Assembly: GCA_965216515.1 (NCBI GenBank)
Contig: OZ244173.1
Span: forward strand, 558,001-622,000
Length of the DNA: 64,000 nt
From: CAXMRP01 sp965216515
GTDB taxonomy: Bacteria; Pseudomonadota; Alphaproteobacteria; Rhizobiales; Afifellaceae
Direction: 5' to 3'
Positions 54,531 through 62,764 of the stretch are shown here, one piece after another (positions within the stretch are counted from its first letter, which is position 1; every line of letters starts with the position of its first letter). The translations under genes were made by a program, and so were the position numbers. Below the pieces are notes generated by a model. It was not told where the DNA came from, searched no databases, and saw nothing but the letters and a program-made list of their open reading frames with translations.

Positions 54531-55197
54531 TCCGTTTGCCGCCGGCACCAGCGACAATGTCACCAATCTGTCCTCCGATGACCATCGCATGCACTTGCGG
54601 ATTGCCGAGGCGGTGCTGTTCGCCTCCGCCGAACCGGTTGCCGTGTCGGAGGTCGCCGGGCGGTTGCCTGAAGGCGTCGATGTTGTCGGTCTTCTGGGCG
54701 AATTGCAGGCTGCGTATGCCGGCCGCGGCGTGACATTGCGCCATATCGACGGCCGCTGGGCCTTCCGCACCGCCGAGGATCTCGGTTTTCTGCTGCACAA
54801 GGATGTCGAGGAGCCCCGGCGGCTTTCCCGCGCCGCGCTGGAAACCCTGGCGATCATAGCCTACCACCAGCCGGTAACCCGCGCCGAGATCGAGGAAATC
54901 CGCGGCGTGTCGATATCGCGCGGTACGCTCGACATGCTCCTGGAGACCGGCTGGGTTCGCTTGCGTGGCCGGCGAAAGGCCCCCGGCCGGCCGGTAACGT
55001 TTGGCACGACACCGGAGTTTCTCGACCATTTCACGCTGGAATCGGTCAAGGACCTGCCGGGCCTGGCGGAGTTGAAAGGGGCCGGCCTGCTCGATGCGGC
55101 GATCCCGCCGGGTATGCGTTCGCCGGAGCCCGATGACGATGAGGCGCTCGCCGATGACGAAGAGCCGTTGGAGGCCGATGAGGTGGTTGGCCTCTAG
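54523..55197 (+). CDS. scpB: Segregation and condensation protein B
   Basis: A 224-residue winged-helix partner of ScpA. RIAEAVLFASAEPV opens the first winged helix; RRLSRAALETLAIIAYHQPVTRAEIEEIRGV and the FGTTPEFLDHFTLESVKDLP block are diagnostic. A short acidic tail ends the protein. ATG at 54523 overlaps the scpA stop by eight bases; an ATG at 54511 is also in frame. Confidence 0.94.
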   Translation: MPDPFAAGTSDNVTNLSSDDHRMHLRIAEAVLFASAEPVAVSEVAGRLPEGVDVVGLLGELQAAYAGRGVTLRHIDGRWAFRTAEDLGFLLHKDVEEPRRLSRAALETLAIIAYHQPVTRAEIEEIRGVSISRGTLDMLLETGWVRLRGRRKAPGRPVTFGTTPEFLDHFTLESVKDLPGLAELKGAGLLDAAIPPGMRSPEPDDDEALADDEEPLEADEVVGL

Positions 55198-55303
55198 GGA
55201 TCCCGGGCTGTTGCCGGTTGCACAATTGATCCGGCATCCCCATAAGCTCGTCCCATGGCGATGCATTCGGCAAAACGGGCTCTGATCCGGTGAACCCGAT
55301 CCG

Positions 55304-56470
55304 ATGACACTGACCGCGACCCCGCCCTTTCCGCCGCAGGATGGTGGCCAGGCGATGCCGGCGCGCGTTCGTGCGACCGCCACGTTCGCCGCTCAATTGA
55401 CCATGGAGGGTGTCGTCAGGGAGTTTGGCGGCAACGCCGGACTGAACGGCGTGGATCTCAACGTCGATCCCGGTGAAGTGGTGGCGCTGCTCGGCCGGTC
55501 AGGTTGCGGCAAGACCACGCTTTTGCAGATCGCCGCCGGTGTTGATGCGCCCGATTCCGGCCGTGTTCTCATTGATGGACGCGAGGTCGCCTCGCGCACT
55601 GTTTTTCTGCCGCCCGAACGACGCGGCGTCGGCCTGATGTTCCAGGACAATGCGCTGTTTCCGCACATGACCATCCTGAAGAACGTGATGTTCGGCCTGA
55701 CGGAACTTGATCGTGAGACCGCCCGCGCCGAAGCATTGGAGGCGCTTGCCCGCATCGGCCTGGATGGCTATTCCGACCAGTATCCGCACCAACTGTCCGG
55801 TGGTGAACAGCAGCGCGTGGCATTGGCGCGGGCCATCGTTCCGCGACCGGGCATCCTGTTGATGGACGAACCTTTCTCCGGCCTCGATGTCCGCCTCCGC
55901 GACCAGGTCCGAAGCGAAACGCTGGCGGTTCTGCGCGAAACCGGGGCGACGGCCATCATCGTCACCCACGACCCGCGCGAAGCGATGATGATGAGCGGCC
56001 GTATCGTGCTGATGCGCGGCGGCCGCATTGCCCAGGATGGTGATGCCGAAACCCTGTACCTGCGGCCCGGCGGCCTGTTTGCGGCCCGATTTTTCGGCGC
56101 CCTGAACGAATTTTCCGGATCGGTGGCCGGTGGCGGCATCGACACGCCGTTCGGTCCGATCGCCGCTGCCGGCCTGGCCGATGGCAGCCAGGCGGTCGTC
56201 GCCGTTCGCCCGCAGGGTCTGGCCATCGAACCGTTGACGTCGGATCCGAACGAGCGGCGAACCGTCGATCGCGGGACCGGCCCGGTCGCCGGGCGCGTCA
56301 TTTCGCGCCGGTTTCTGGGCGAATTCGACCATTATCAGGTGGCGGTGGACGGTCTGCCCACCTATGTGATGGTCGAGGATCGGGCTCTGGCGCGGTTTTC
56401 GCAGGGCGCCGAAGTGCGGCTATGGATCGATCCGGCGGCGGCAATGGTCTTTGCCGCCGACAGCGGGTGA
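55304..56470 (+). CDS. Orphan ABC transporter ATPase (FbpC/PotA type)
   Basis: A 388-residue ATP-binding subunit. Walker A is GRSGCGKTT, the Q-loop is MFQDNALFPHM, the signature LSGGEQQR, Walker B ILLMDEPFSGLD and the switch His VTHD. A TOBE-like C-terminal regulatory domain of about 130 residues follows, as in ferric iron, polyamine or sulfate importers. No permease or binding-protein gene is nearby, and it interrupts the usual scpB-tatA junction. The start could be further downstream (for instance at the ATG of MEGVVREFGG), since the first 30 residues are not conserved. Confidence 0.88.
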   Translation: MTLTATPPFPPQDGGQAMPARVRATATFAAQLTMEGVVREFGGNAGLNGVDLNVDPGEVVALLGRSGCGKTTLLQIAAGVDAPDSGRVLIDGREVASRTVFLPPERRGVGLMFQDNALFPHMTILKNVMFGLTELDRETARAEALEALARIGLDGYSDQYPHQLSGGEQQRVALARAIVPRPGILLMDEPFSGLDVRLRDQVRSETLAVLRETGATAIIVTHDPREAMMMSGRIVLMRGGRIAQDGDAETLYLRPGGLFAARFFGALNEFSGSVAGGGIDTPFGPIAAAGLADGSQAVVAVRPQGLAIEPLTSDPNERRTVDRGTGPVAGRVISRRFLGEFDHYQVAVDGLPTYVMVEDRALARFSQGAEVRLWIDPAAAMVFAADSG

Positions 56471-56622
56471 GAACCCGGCATCCGGCGCGCGCTAAGCATG
56501 GTGCGAAGGGTTTGGTTGATGGCCGCAGGCCAATTTGCCATAGTCCGGCCAATTCGCGGAACAGTTTCGGCGCCGGCAGCCGGACAGTCCGGCGGAACCG
56601 GGGAACAACGAAGGGATAGGTT

Positions 56623-56841
56623 ATGGGTAGTATCGGGATCTGGCAGATAGTCATTATCGGTGTCGTTGTCGTCTTGCTGTTCGGTCGCGGCAAGATCTCC
56701 GAGCTGATGGGCGATGTCGCCAAGGGCATCAAGAGCTTCAAAAAAGGCATGGCCGAGGATGACGAAGACATCACCAAGACCATAGATCATGCCGAAACCA
56801 CGGTCGCCGAGCCGGCGGAAAAGAAAACCAACGCGAGCTGA
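56623..56841 (+). CDS. tatA: Twin-arginine translocase subunit TatA
   Basis: A 72-residue protein. A single N-terminal membrane helix (IWQIVIIGVVVVLLFGRGKI) is followed by the amphipathic helix (SELMGDVAKGIKSFKKGM) containing the FGRGK and FKKGM hallmarks, and a short polar tail. TatA forms the protein-conducting assembly for folded proteins. It is followed by tatB after 36 bases. Confidence 0.96.
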   Translation: MGSIGIWQIVIIGVVVVLLFGRGKISELMGDVAKGIKSFKKGMAEDDEDITKTIDHAETTVAEPAEKKTNAS

Positions 56842-56877
56842 CGACCTCAGCGCAGCGGCAACACCGGAACAGCGTAC

Positions 56878-57579
56878 ATGTTCGATATCGGCTGGAGCGA
56901 AATGCTCGTCGTCGCGGTTGTGGCGATCGTCGTCGTCGGACCGAAGGATTTGCCGCGTATGTTGCGCACCGTCGGCCGGACGACAGGCCAGTTGCGGCGC
57001 ATGGCCAATGATTTTCGCCGCCAGTTCGACGATGCGCTTCGTGAAGCGGAACGCGAGGCCGATCTCGACGAGACCCGCGAGACCCTGAGTTCCATCGGCA
57101 AGATCGATCCGCTGGCCCAGGTCCGCGATGAGGTGAAATCGATCAAGGACATGGCCGAAAAGCCGCTCGCGGCCGGGTCGGAAACATCCGCAGCGTCCGA
57201 ACCGGACGCAAAGCCCGGCCGGACCGGAGATGCAGCCGCAGACAAGGCCGCCGGCGCCACCCCGCAGACAGCGACCGGACAAAAAGACAAGCCGGCCGCC
57301 AAAACCGCAGCCAAGCCGAAATCAGCCACCGGGACAGGCACAAGAAAAGCGGCCGCCAGGAGCGCGGTCTCCGGAAAACCGACACCGAAGAAGGTGGCGT
57401 CAAAGAAGGCGGCGCCGAAGAAGGCAGATGCCGCATCGCCCGTCAAAACCGGGACGAAGACCGGAGCGAAAAAGACCGTCAAGGCTGAACCTGCGCCCGC
57501 CAAAGGCGACACGGCAACGAGGTCCGGCACCCGCCGTCGCAAACCGGCGGCGGCAAAAGCCGGAAGCGAGGCGTCTTGA
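56878..57579 (+). CDS. tatB: Twin-arginine translocase subunit TatB
   Basis: A 233-residue receptor subunit. MFDIGWSEMLVVAVVAIVVVGPKDLPRMLR is the TatB N-terminus with its membrane helix and the conserved GPKDLP hinge, followed by a long amphipathic helix. The C-terminal 120 residues are a Lys/Ala/Pro/Thr-rich disordered tail, longer than in E. coli. The stop overlaps the tatC start (TTGA). Confidence 0.95.
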   Translation: MFDIGWSEMLVVAVVAIVVVGPKDLPRMLRTVGRTTGQLRRMANDFRRQFDDALREAEREADLDETRETLSSIGKIDPLAQVRDEVKSIKDMAEKPLAAGSETSAASEPDAKPGRTGDAAADKAAGATPQTATGQKDKPAAKTAAKPKSATGTGTRKAAARSAVSGKPTPKKVASKKAAPKKADAASPVKTGTKTGAKKTVKAEPAPAKGDTATRSGTRRRKPAAAKAGSEAS

Positions 57580-58388
57580 CCCAGGATGACATTGACGCGT
57601 CAAGGGCGCCGCTGATCGAACACCTGATCGAACTGCGCCAGCGCCTGGTGCGGGCGCTGATCGCCATCGCCATCGCCTTCGTGATCTGCTTCTTCTTCGC
57701 CGACGAGATCTTCAATCTTCTGATCATTCCCTACGAGCGTGCGGCCGGCGAGGAGCGCGAGCTGCGCTTGATCTTCACCGCGCCCCAGGAATATTTCTTC
57801 ACCCAGATGAAAATCGGCCTGTTCGGTGCCCTGTTCCTGGCCTTTCCGATTGTCGCCAACCAGATCTACAAATTCGTCGCGCCGGGGCTTTACCGCAATG
57901 AGCGCAAGGCATTTCTGCCCTATCTCATTGCCACCCCGATCCTGTTTTCCCTGGGTGCGTTGCTCGTTTACTTCGTCGTCATGCCCCTGGCGCTCGGCTT
58001 CTTTCTGTCGCTGGAGCAGGAGGCGGGCGAAGGCCGGGCGATTATCGAATTGCTGCCCAAGGTCAACGAATATCTCGGTCTCATCATGACCCTGATCTTC
58101 GCCTTCGGTCTCGTCTTCCAGTTGCCGGTGGTGCTCACTCTTCTTGCCCGTGCCGGGCTGGTCACCGCTGAAACGCTGAAGGGAAAGCGCAAATATGCCG
58201 TCGTGCTGGCGTTCGTCGCCGCCGCGGTGCTGACCCCGCCGGATCCGATCAGCCAGTTGGGGCTTGCCGTGCCGACCTTGCTTCTCTACGAACTCTCCAT
58301 TCAGGCGGTTCGCATGGTCGAGGCGCGCCGGGCGCGGTTGGAAGCGGAAGCCGACGAAAGCACCAAGGCCGGGGCCGAAACCGCCTGA
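57576..58388 (+). CDS. tatC: Twin-arginine translocase subunit TatC
   Basis: A 270-residue six-helix membrane protein, the Tat signal-peptide receptor. LIEHLIELRQRLVRALIA at the start, the FTAPQEYFFTQMK loop (conserved Glu) and FAFGLVFQLPVVL are diagnostic. The start is TTG at 57576 overlapping the tatB stop; no ATG fits the conserved N-terminus. A charged cytoplasmic tail of about 25 residues follows the last helix. Confidence 0.95.
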   Translation: MTQDDIDASRAPLIEHLIELRQRLVRALIAIAIAFVICFFFADEIFNLLIIPYERAAGEERELRLIFTAPQEYFFTQMKIGLFGALFLAFPIVANQIYKFVAPGLYRNERKAFLPYLIATPILFSLGALLVYFVVMPLALGFFLSLEQEAGEGRAIIELLPKVNEYLGLIMTLIFAFGLVFQLPVVLTLLARAGLVTAETLKGKRKYAVVLAFVAAAVLTPPDPISQLGLAVPTLLLYELSIQAVRMVEARRARLEAEADESTKAGAETA

Positions 58389-58409
58389 CCATCCGGTCCG
58401 GAGCGTTTT

Positions 58410-59807
58410 ATGCTGGATATCAAATGGATTCGGGACAATCCCGACGCCCTTGTCGACGCGCTGAAATCGCGCGGCGAGACGGCTGAGGCCGCAAAGGCCA
58501 CGGTCGACGAACTGATCGCCGCCGATGCCGCCCGTCGCGACCACATCACGCGGCTGGAAGAGGCCCAGGCCCGCCGCAACACCGCGTCCAAGGCCATCGG
58601 CCAGGCCAAGGGGTCCGGCGACGAGGATGCCGCCGGCAAGCTGATCGCCGAGGTGGCTGAACTGAAGGATTTTCTTCAGGCCGCCGAGGATACCCGCCGC
58701 GACCTGGACAGATCGGTCCATGACCGGCTGGCCGTCATCCCCAACCTGCCGCTCGACGACGTGCCGGTGGGCGCCGACGAGGCGGCCAACCGGGTCGAGC
58801 GCGTGGTCGGCGACAGGCCGGATGTCAAAGACCCGCTTCAGCATTTCGAACTGGGCGAAGCGCTCGGCGACATGGATTTCGAGACCGCCGCGAAACTCTC
58901 CGGCGCCCGCTTCGTGGTGCTCAAGGGGCAACTGGCGCGGCTGGAGCGGGCGCTCGGCCAGTTCATGCTCGACCTGCACACCGGCGAGCACGGCTATACG
59001 GAGGTCCAGCCGCCGCTGCTGGTGCGCGACGAGGTGCTGTTCGGGACGGGGCAGTTGCCGAAGTTCGCGGAGGATCAATACCCAACTATTAGACCTCCCA
59101 CCGACGAAGAGATCGAGAATTTGGATCAGCTTCTGGCGGAGACAGAGTCGAGTTTGGCTCACGTTGTCGCGAAAGTCGGGTATGAATTTATGCGGCATCT
59201 CTGGCTCATCCCGACGGCGGAAGTCCCGCTGACCAATCTGGTCCGCCAATCCATCCTCGACGCCGCCGACCTGCCGCTGCGCTTCACCGCGCTCACGCCC
59301 TGCTTCCGCTCCGAGGCCGGGTCGGCGGGCAAGGACACCCGTGGCATGTTGCGCCAGCACCAGTTCGACAAGGTGGAGCTGGTCTCCGTCACCGCGCCGG
59401 AAAAGAGCATCGCCGAGCACGAGCGCATGACCGGCTGCGCCGAGGAGGTGTTGAAGCGCCTCGGCCTGCACTACCGGGTGATGACGCTGTCGACCGGCGA
59501 CATGGGCTTTGGCGCCCGCAAGACCTACGATCTGGAGGTCTGGCTGCCGGGGCAGGGGGCCTATCGGGAAATATCCTCCTGTTCGGTCTGCGGCGACTTT
59601 CAGGCCCGGCGCATGAACGCCCGTTTCCGGCCCGAGGGCGAAAAGGCGACACGCTTCGTCCATACGTTGAACGGTTCCGGGATCGCTGTCGGCCGCGCCT
59701 TGATCGCCGTCATGGAAACCTACCAGAACGCCGATGGCTCCATTACAGTCCCTGACGCCCTGCGCCCCTATATGGGTGGAGTGGAAACGATCGCGGCGCC
59801 ACGGTAG
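58410..59807 (+). CDS. serS: Seryl-tRNA synthetase with an internal insertion
   Basis: A 465-residue class II synthetase, about 35-40 residues longer than usual (near 425). The N-terminal coiled coil spans about residues 30-105. Motif 2 is FRSEAGSAGKDTRGMLRQHQF and motif 3 GSGIAVGRALIAVMETYQ, both intact. The extra residues lie at about 222-265, between LPKFAED and WLIPTAEVPLTNLV, where other SerRS have a short variable loop. Codons there (CCA, ACT, ATT, AGA, TTG, TAT) differ from the rest of the gene. Since flanking motifs are intact the enzyme is probably active. Confidence 0.95.
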   Translation: MLDIKWIRDNPDALVDALKSRGETAEAAKATVDELIAADAARRDHITRLEEAQARRNTASKAIGQAKGSGDEDAAGKLIAEVAELKDFLQAAEDTRRDLDRSVHDRLAVIPNLPLDDVPVGADEAANRVERVVGDRPDVKDPLQHFELGEALGDMDFETAAKLSGARFVVLKGQLARLERALGQFMLDLHTGEHGYTEVQPPLLVRDEVLFGTGQLPKFAEDQYPTIRPPTDEEIENLDQLLAETESSLAHVVAKVGYEFMRHLWLIPTAEVPLTNLVRQSILDAADLPLRFTALTPCFRSEAGSAGKDTRGMLRQHQFDKVELVSVTAPEKSIAEHERMTGCAEEVLKRLGLHYRVMTLSTGDMGFGARKTYDLEVWLPGQGAYREISSCSVCGDFQARRMNARFRPEGEKATRFVHTLNGSGIAVGRALIAVMETYQNADGSITVPDALRPYMGGVETIAAPR

Positions 59808-59855
59808 ACCGCGCAGATATTCACGGGGGCATAACGGCAAGCCGATGGGGGAACA

Positions 59856-60650
59856 ATGAAGATCCTGGTCACCAACGACGACGGCATCCATGCGCCCGGC
59901 CTCGACGTTGCCGCCCGCATCGCGCGAAGCCTTTCCGATGATGTCTGGATCGTTGCCCCGGAAACCGACCAGTCCGGCGTTGCCCATGCACTGACCCTGA
60001 GCGATCCGCTGCGCCTGCGTCAGGCTGGCGAACGCCGGTTTGCCGTGCGCGGCACGCCGACAGACTGCGTCATCATGGGCGCCAAGGTCGTGATCGGCGA
60101 AATGCCGGACCTGGTATTGTCCGGCGTCAACCGCGGCCAGAATATCGCCGATGACGTCACCTATTCCGGTACCGTCGCCGGAGCCATCGAGGGCACACTC
60201 CTGGGCATTCCGTCCTTCGCCCTCTCCCAGGCCTATAGCTATGACACCCTCAACGATCCGCACTGGGATACCGCCGAAACGCATGCGCCGGGCATTGTCC
60301 GCATGCTGCTTGACGCCGGCATCCCCCAGGGCACGCTGATCAACGTCAATTTCCCGGACCGCAAACCGGATTGCATCGCCGGGACCCAGGTTACCCGTCA
60401 GGGCCGGCGGGTGCCGGACTGGTTGACCATCGATGCCCGCCATGACGGCCGCCGCGAACCCTATTACTGGATCGGCTTTCAGCGCTCGCATTCCGAACCG
60501 GACGCCGGCAGCGATCTGGCCGCCATCTCCTCCGGCCACATTTCCGTCACGCCGTTGACCCTGGATCTGACCGACGACGCGGCCATCTCCAGCCTGAACG
60601 GCGTATTCGGGGGATCCGGCAACCGTGCCGCCGGCGGCCGCGGCGCCTGA
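59856..60650 (+). CDS. surE: 5'/3'-nucleotidase SurE
   Basis: A 264-residue metal-dependent nucleoside monophosphatase. ILVTNDDGIHAPGL at the N-terminus supplies the two metal Asp residues, WIVAPETDQSGVAHALTL and LSGVNRGQNIADDVTYSGTVAGAIEG are diagnostic. It is placed before pcm, the widespread surE-pcm pairing linked to stationary-phase survival. Confidence 0.96.
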   Translation: MKILVTNDDGIHAPGLDVAARIARSLSDDVWIVAPETDQSGVAHALTLSDPLRLRQAGERRFAVRGTPTDCVIMGAKVVIGEMPDLVLSGVNRGQNIADDVTYSGTVAGAIEGTLLGIPSFALSQAYSYDTLNDPHWDTAETHAPGIVRMLLDAGIPQGTLINVNFPDRKPDCIAGTQVTRQGRRVPDWLTIDARHDGRREPYYWIGFQRSHSEPDAGSDLAAISSGHISVTPLTLDLTDDAAISSLNGVFGGSGNRAAGGRGA

Positions 60651-60679
60651 ACCTGCGGCCTGCCCCAGGGCACAACGAT

Positions 60680-61405
60680 GTGGATATGACGATGGGTGGC
60701 ACAATGGGTGAAGACAACGGACCCGGTACCCGCCCGGAACCGGAGCGCGAGGACGGTGACGCCGGAGAGAACCGTGTCGGCGCGGCGGCGCTGATTCTAA
60801 CGCTCCGTGCCCGCGGCATTACCGATCGCAGGGTTCTGAAGGCATTCGAGGCCGTACCCCGCCACATATTCGTGCCGGCGGAGTATTCCGACCTCGCCGA
60901 CAAGGACCGGGCTCTGCCGATCGAGTGCGGGCAGACCATCAGCGCACCATCCGTGGTCGGTCTGATGACTCAGGCGCTTGATGTCGGCGATCGCCACCAT
61001 GTTCTGGAAATCGGCACCGGCAGCGGCTATCAGACCGCGATTCTTGCGCATCTTGCCCGCCGCGTGACCACCATCGATCGCTACCGAACGCTTGTGCAGG
61101 CAGCCGAAAAACGCTGGCAGGCCCTGAAAATCAGCAATATCAGCGCCATCGTCGGCGACGGGACACTCGGCTGGCAGGCCCAGGCGCCTTTCGATCGCAT
61201 TCTCGTCACCGCGGCCGCGCCCGCAGCGCCGGCAAACCTTGTCGCGCAACTTGTCGATGGCGGCATTCTGATTGCACCGATCGGCGCACCCGAAGAGGTC
61301 CAGCGGCTCACCCAGTTCATCAAGAACGGCGAAACGGTGGAAACCCGTGACCTCGGCGCGGTCCGGTTTGTGCCAATCGTGGCCGGCATCGCGCGCAATT
61401 TGTAG
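60680..61405 (+). CDS. pcm: Protein-L-isoaspartate O-methyltransferase
   Basis: A 241-residue repair enzyme that methylates isoaspartyl residues so they can revert. VPRHIFVPAEYSDLADKDRALPIECGQTISAPSVV and the SAM loop VLEIGTGSGYQTAILA are canonical, unlike the paralogue at 36162-36839. The N-terminal 30 residues are acidic and variable; ATG codons at 60692 and 60707 could also serve as starts. It follows surE by 29 bases. Confidence 0.94.
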   Translation: MDMTMGGTMGEDNGPGTRPEPEREDGDAGENRVGAAALILTLRARGITDRRVLKAFEAVPRHIFVPAEYSDLADKDRALPIECGQTISAPSVVGLMTQALDVGDRHHVLEIGTGSGYQTAILAHLARRVTTIDRYRTLVQAAEKRWQALKISNISAIVGDGTLGWQAQAPFDRILVTAAAPAAPANLVAQLVDGGILIAPIGAPEEVQRLTQFIKNGETVETRDLGAVRFVPIVAGIARNL

Positions 61406-61503
61406 GACCCGCTGGCCATGTTGGCGCACGGCGTTGTCGCATTAACGGGTTCTCAACCTTAATCGATTGTAATCGCGGAGAAATTTCTCATGCGAGTTGT
61501 CCG

Positions 61504-62709
61504 ATGCGTCATATTCACGCCCAGATTGAAAAACGCCCTCTGCGCAACCTTGTGCCTTTGGCACTGGTCGGCAGCCTGTTTGCCGGCTGCAGCGCCGACG
61601 TCGCCCGCCTGACCGATCCGATCTATACCGGATCGACCAGCAACCAGCAGCAGATCATCGGCGGCCAGCCGGCCGGCGATCTCAATCCGTATCCGCCGGC
61701 CGCCGCGCGGTCGACGGCCCTGCCGCCGGCAGGCACGCCGGTTGCCTCACAGGCCCAGCCGCCATATCAGCCGCCCAAACCCTATGCCGCCGCAGGCATG
61801 ACCGCGCCGGTCGGGCCGGTAGCCCAACCGGCCTATCCGCAGGCTCAGGCGCAGCCTGCCCAGCTTGTCGCGGCGGCGCCACGTGCGCCGGCATCCGGTT
61901 CCATCATCAATGATCGGGCGCCCAGGGACCTCGACCAGCAGGCCGCAGCGCTGAAAAAGCCGGCTCCGGCGGTCGCGACCGGCGCCACGGTGCCCGCCGG
62001 CGGCGCCTACAAGGTCCGCTCCGGCGATACGCTTTACTCCATCGCACGCCGCCACGGCGTGTCCACCGGTCAGTTGATGGCGGCCAACGGTCTGTCCGGA
62101 TCCGCCATACGCTCCGGCCAGACACTCACGATCCCCGGCGCCGGTTCGCCGGCTGCCGCCCCGCCAACCGTCGTCGTCAAGAAAGAAAAGCCGCGCGAGC
62201 CGGCGCCGACCAAGGTGGCGATGATCAGGCCGGCGGAACCCAAAGCAGCTGCCGCCCCGGAAACCTACACACCGCCGAAGCGTGACGAAGTCGCCGCCGC
62301 ACCCAAGGTCGAAAGCCCGGCTGCAAAAGCAGCCGGATTCCGCTGGCCGGTACGCGGTCGCATCATCTCAGACTATGGCAAGAAACCGAACGGCGAGCGC
62401 AACGATGGCATCAACATCGCCGTGCCCGCCGGTGTCGCCGTCAAGGCGGCCGATGACGGCGTCGTCATCTACTCCGGCAGCGAATTGAAGAGTTACGGCA
62501 ACCTGGTTCTGGTCAAGCATGCCGATGGTTGGGTCACCGCCTACGGCCACAATTCCAAGAATCTGGTCAAACGCGGCGATACGGTCCGTCGCGGCCAGAC
62601 GATCGCCGAGACCGGCATGTCAGGTGGTGCCGCCACACCGCAGCTCCATTTCGAGGTGCGCAAGGGCGCCAATCCGGTCAATCCGTTAAAGCACCTCGCC
62701 GACGCCTGA
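61504..62709 (+). CDS. NlpD-like lipoprotein: LysM plus degenerate M23 domain
   Basis: A 401-residue outer-membrane lipoprotein. The lipobox is LFAGC, with the acylated Cys near residue 29. A Pro/Gln/Ala-rich linker leads to one LysM domain (YKVRSGDTLYSIARRHGVS, about 162-205) and a C-terminal LytM/M23 domain (FRWPVRGRIISDYG ... LHFEVRKGANPVNPLKHL). The usual zinc-binding His and Asp of HxGxD are replaced (NDGIN), as in E. coli NlpD, so it is probably an amidase activator rather than a peptidase. The TTAAC-bearing promoter zone lies upstream at about 61440-61490. Confidence 0.9.
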   Translation: MRHIHAQIEKRPLRNLVPLALVGSLFAGCSADVARLTDPIYTGSTSNQQQIIGGQPAGDLNPYPPAAARSTALPPAGTPVASQAQPPYQPPKPYAAAGMTAPVGPVAQPAYPQAQAQPAQLVAAAPRAPASGSIINDRAPRDLDQQAAALKKPAPAVATGATVPAGGAYKVRSGDTLYSIARRHGVSTGQLMAANGLSGSAIRSGQTLTIPGAGSPAAAPPTVVVKKEKPREPAPTKVAMIRPAEPKAAAAPETYTPPKRDEVAAAPKVESPAAKAAGFRWPVRGRIISDYGKKPNGERNDGINIAVPAGVAVKAADDGVVIYSGSELKSYGNLVLVKHADGWVTAYGHNSKNLVKRGDTVRRGQTIAETGMSGGAATPQLHFEVRKGANPVNPLKHLADA

Positions 62710-62725
62710 TCCGGCTCGGGGGCAG

Positions 62726-62764
62726 AAACCCGGTCCGGCGCGGCGGCCGGGCCGGGTTTCTTTA
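62726..62764. terminator. Intrinsic terminator between nlpD-like and DUF815 genes
   Basis: GAAACCCGG and CCGGGTTTC form the outer stem around a GC-rich inner stem, followed by TTTATC on the plus strand. It serves the nlpD-like gene and overlaps the stop of the convergent ATPase gene. Confidence 0.75.

Noticed and set aside
57600..60704. A 1034-codon open frame on the minus strand
   Set aside because: It lies opposite tatC, serS and surE, all conserved and full length. Long antisense frames are expected in GC-rich DNA with biased third positions, and the translation shows no family resemblance.
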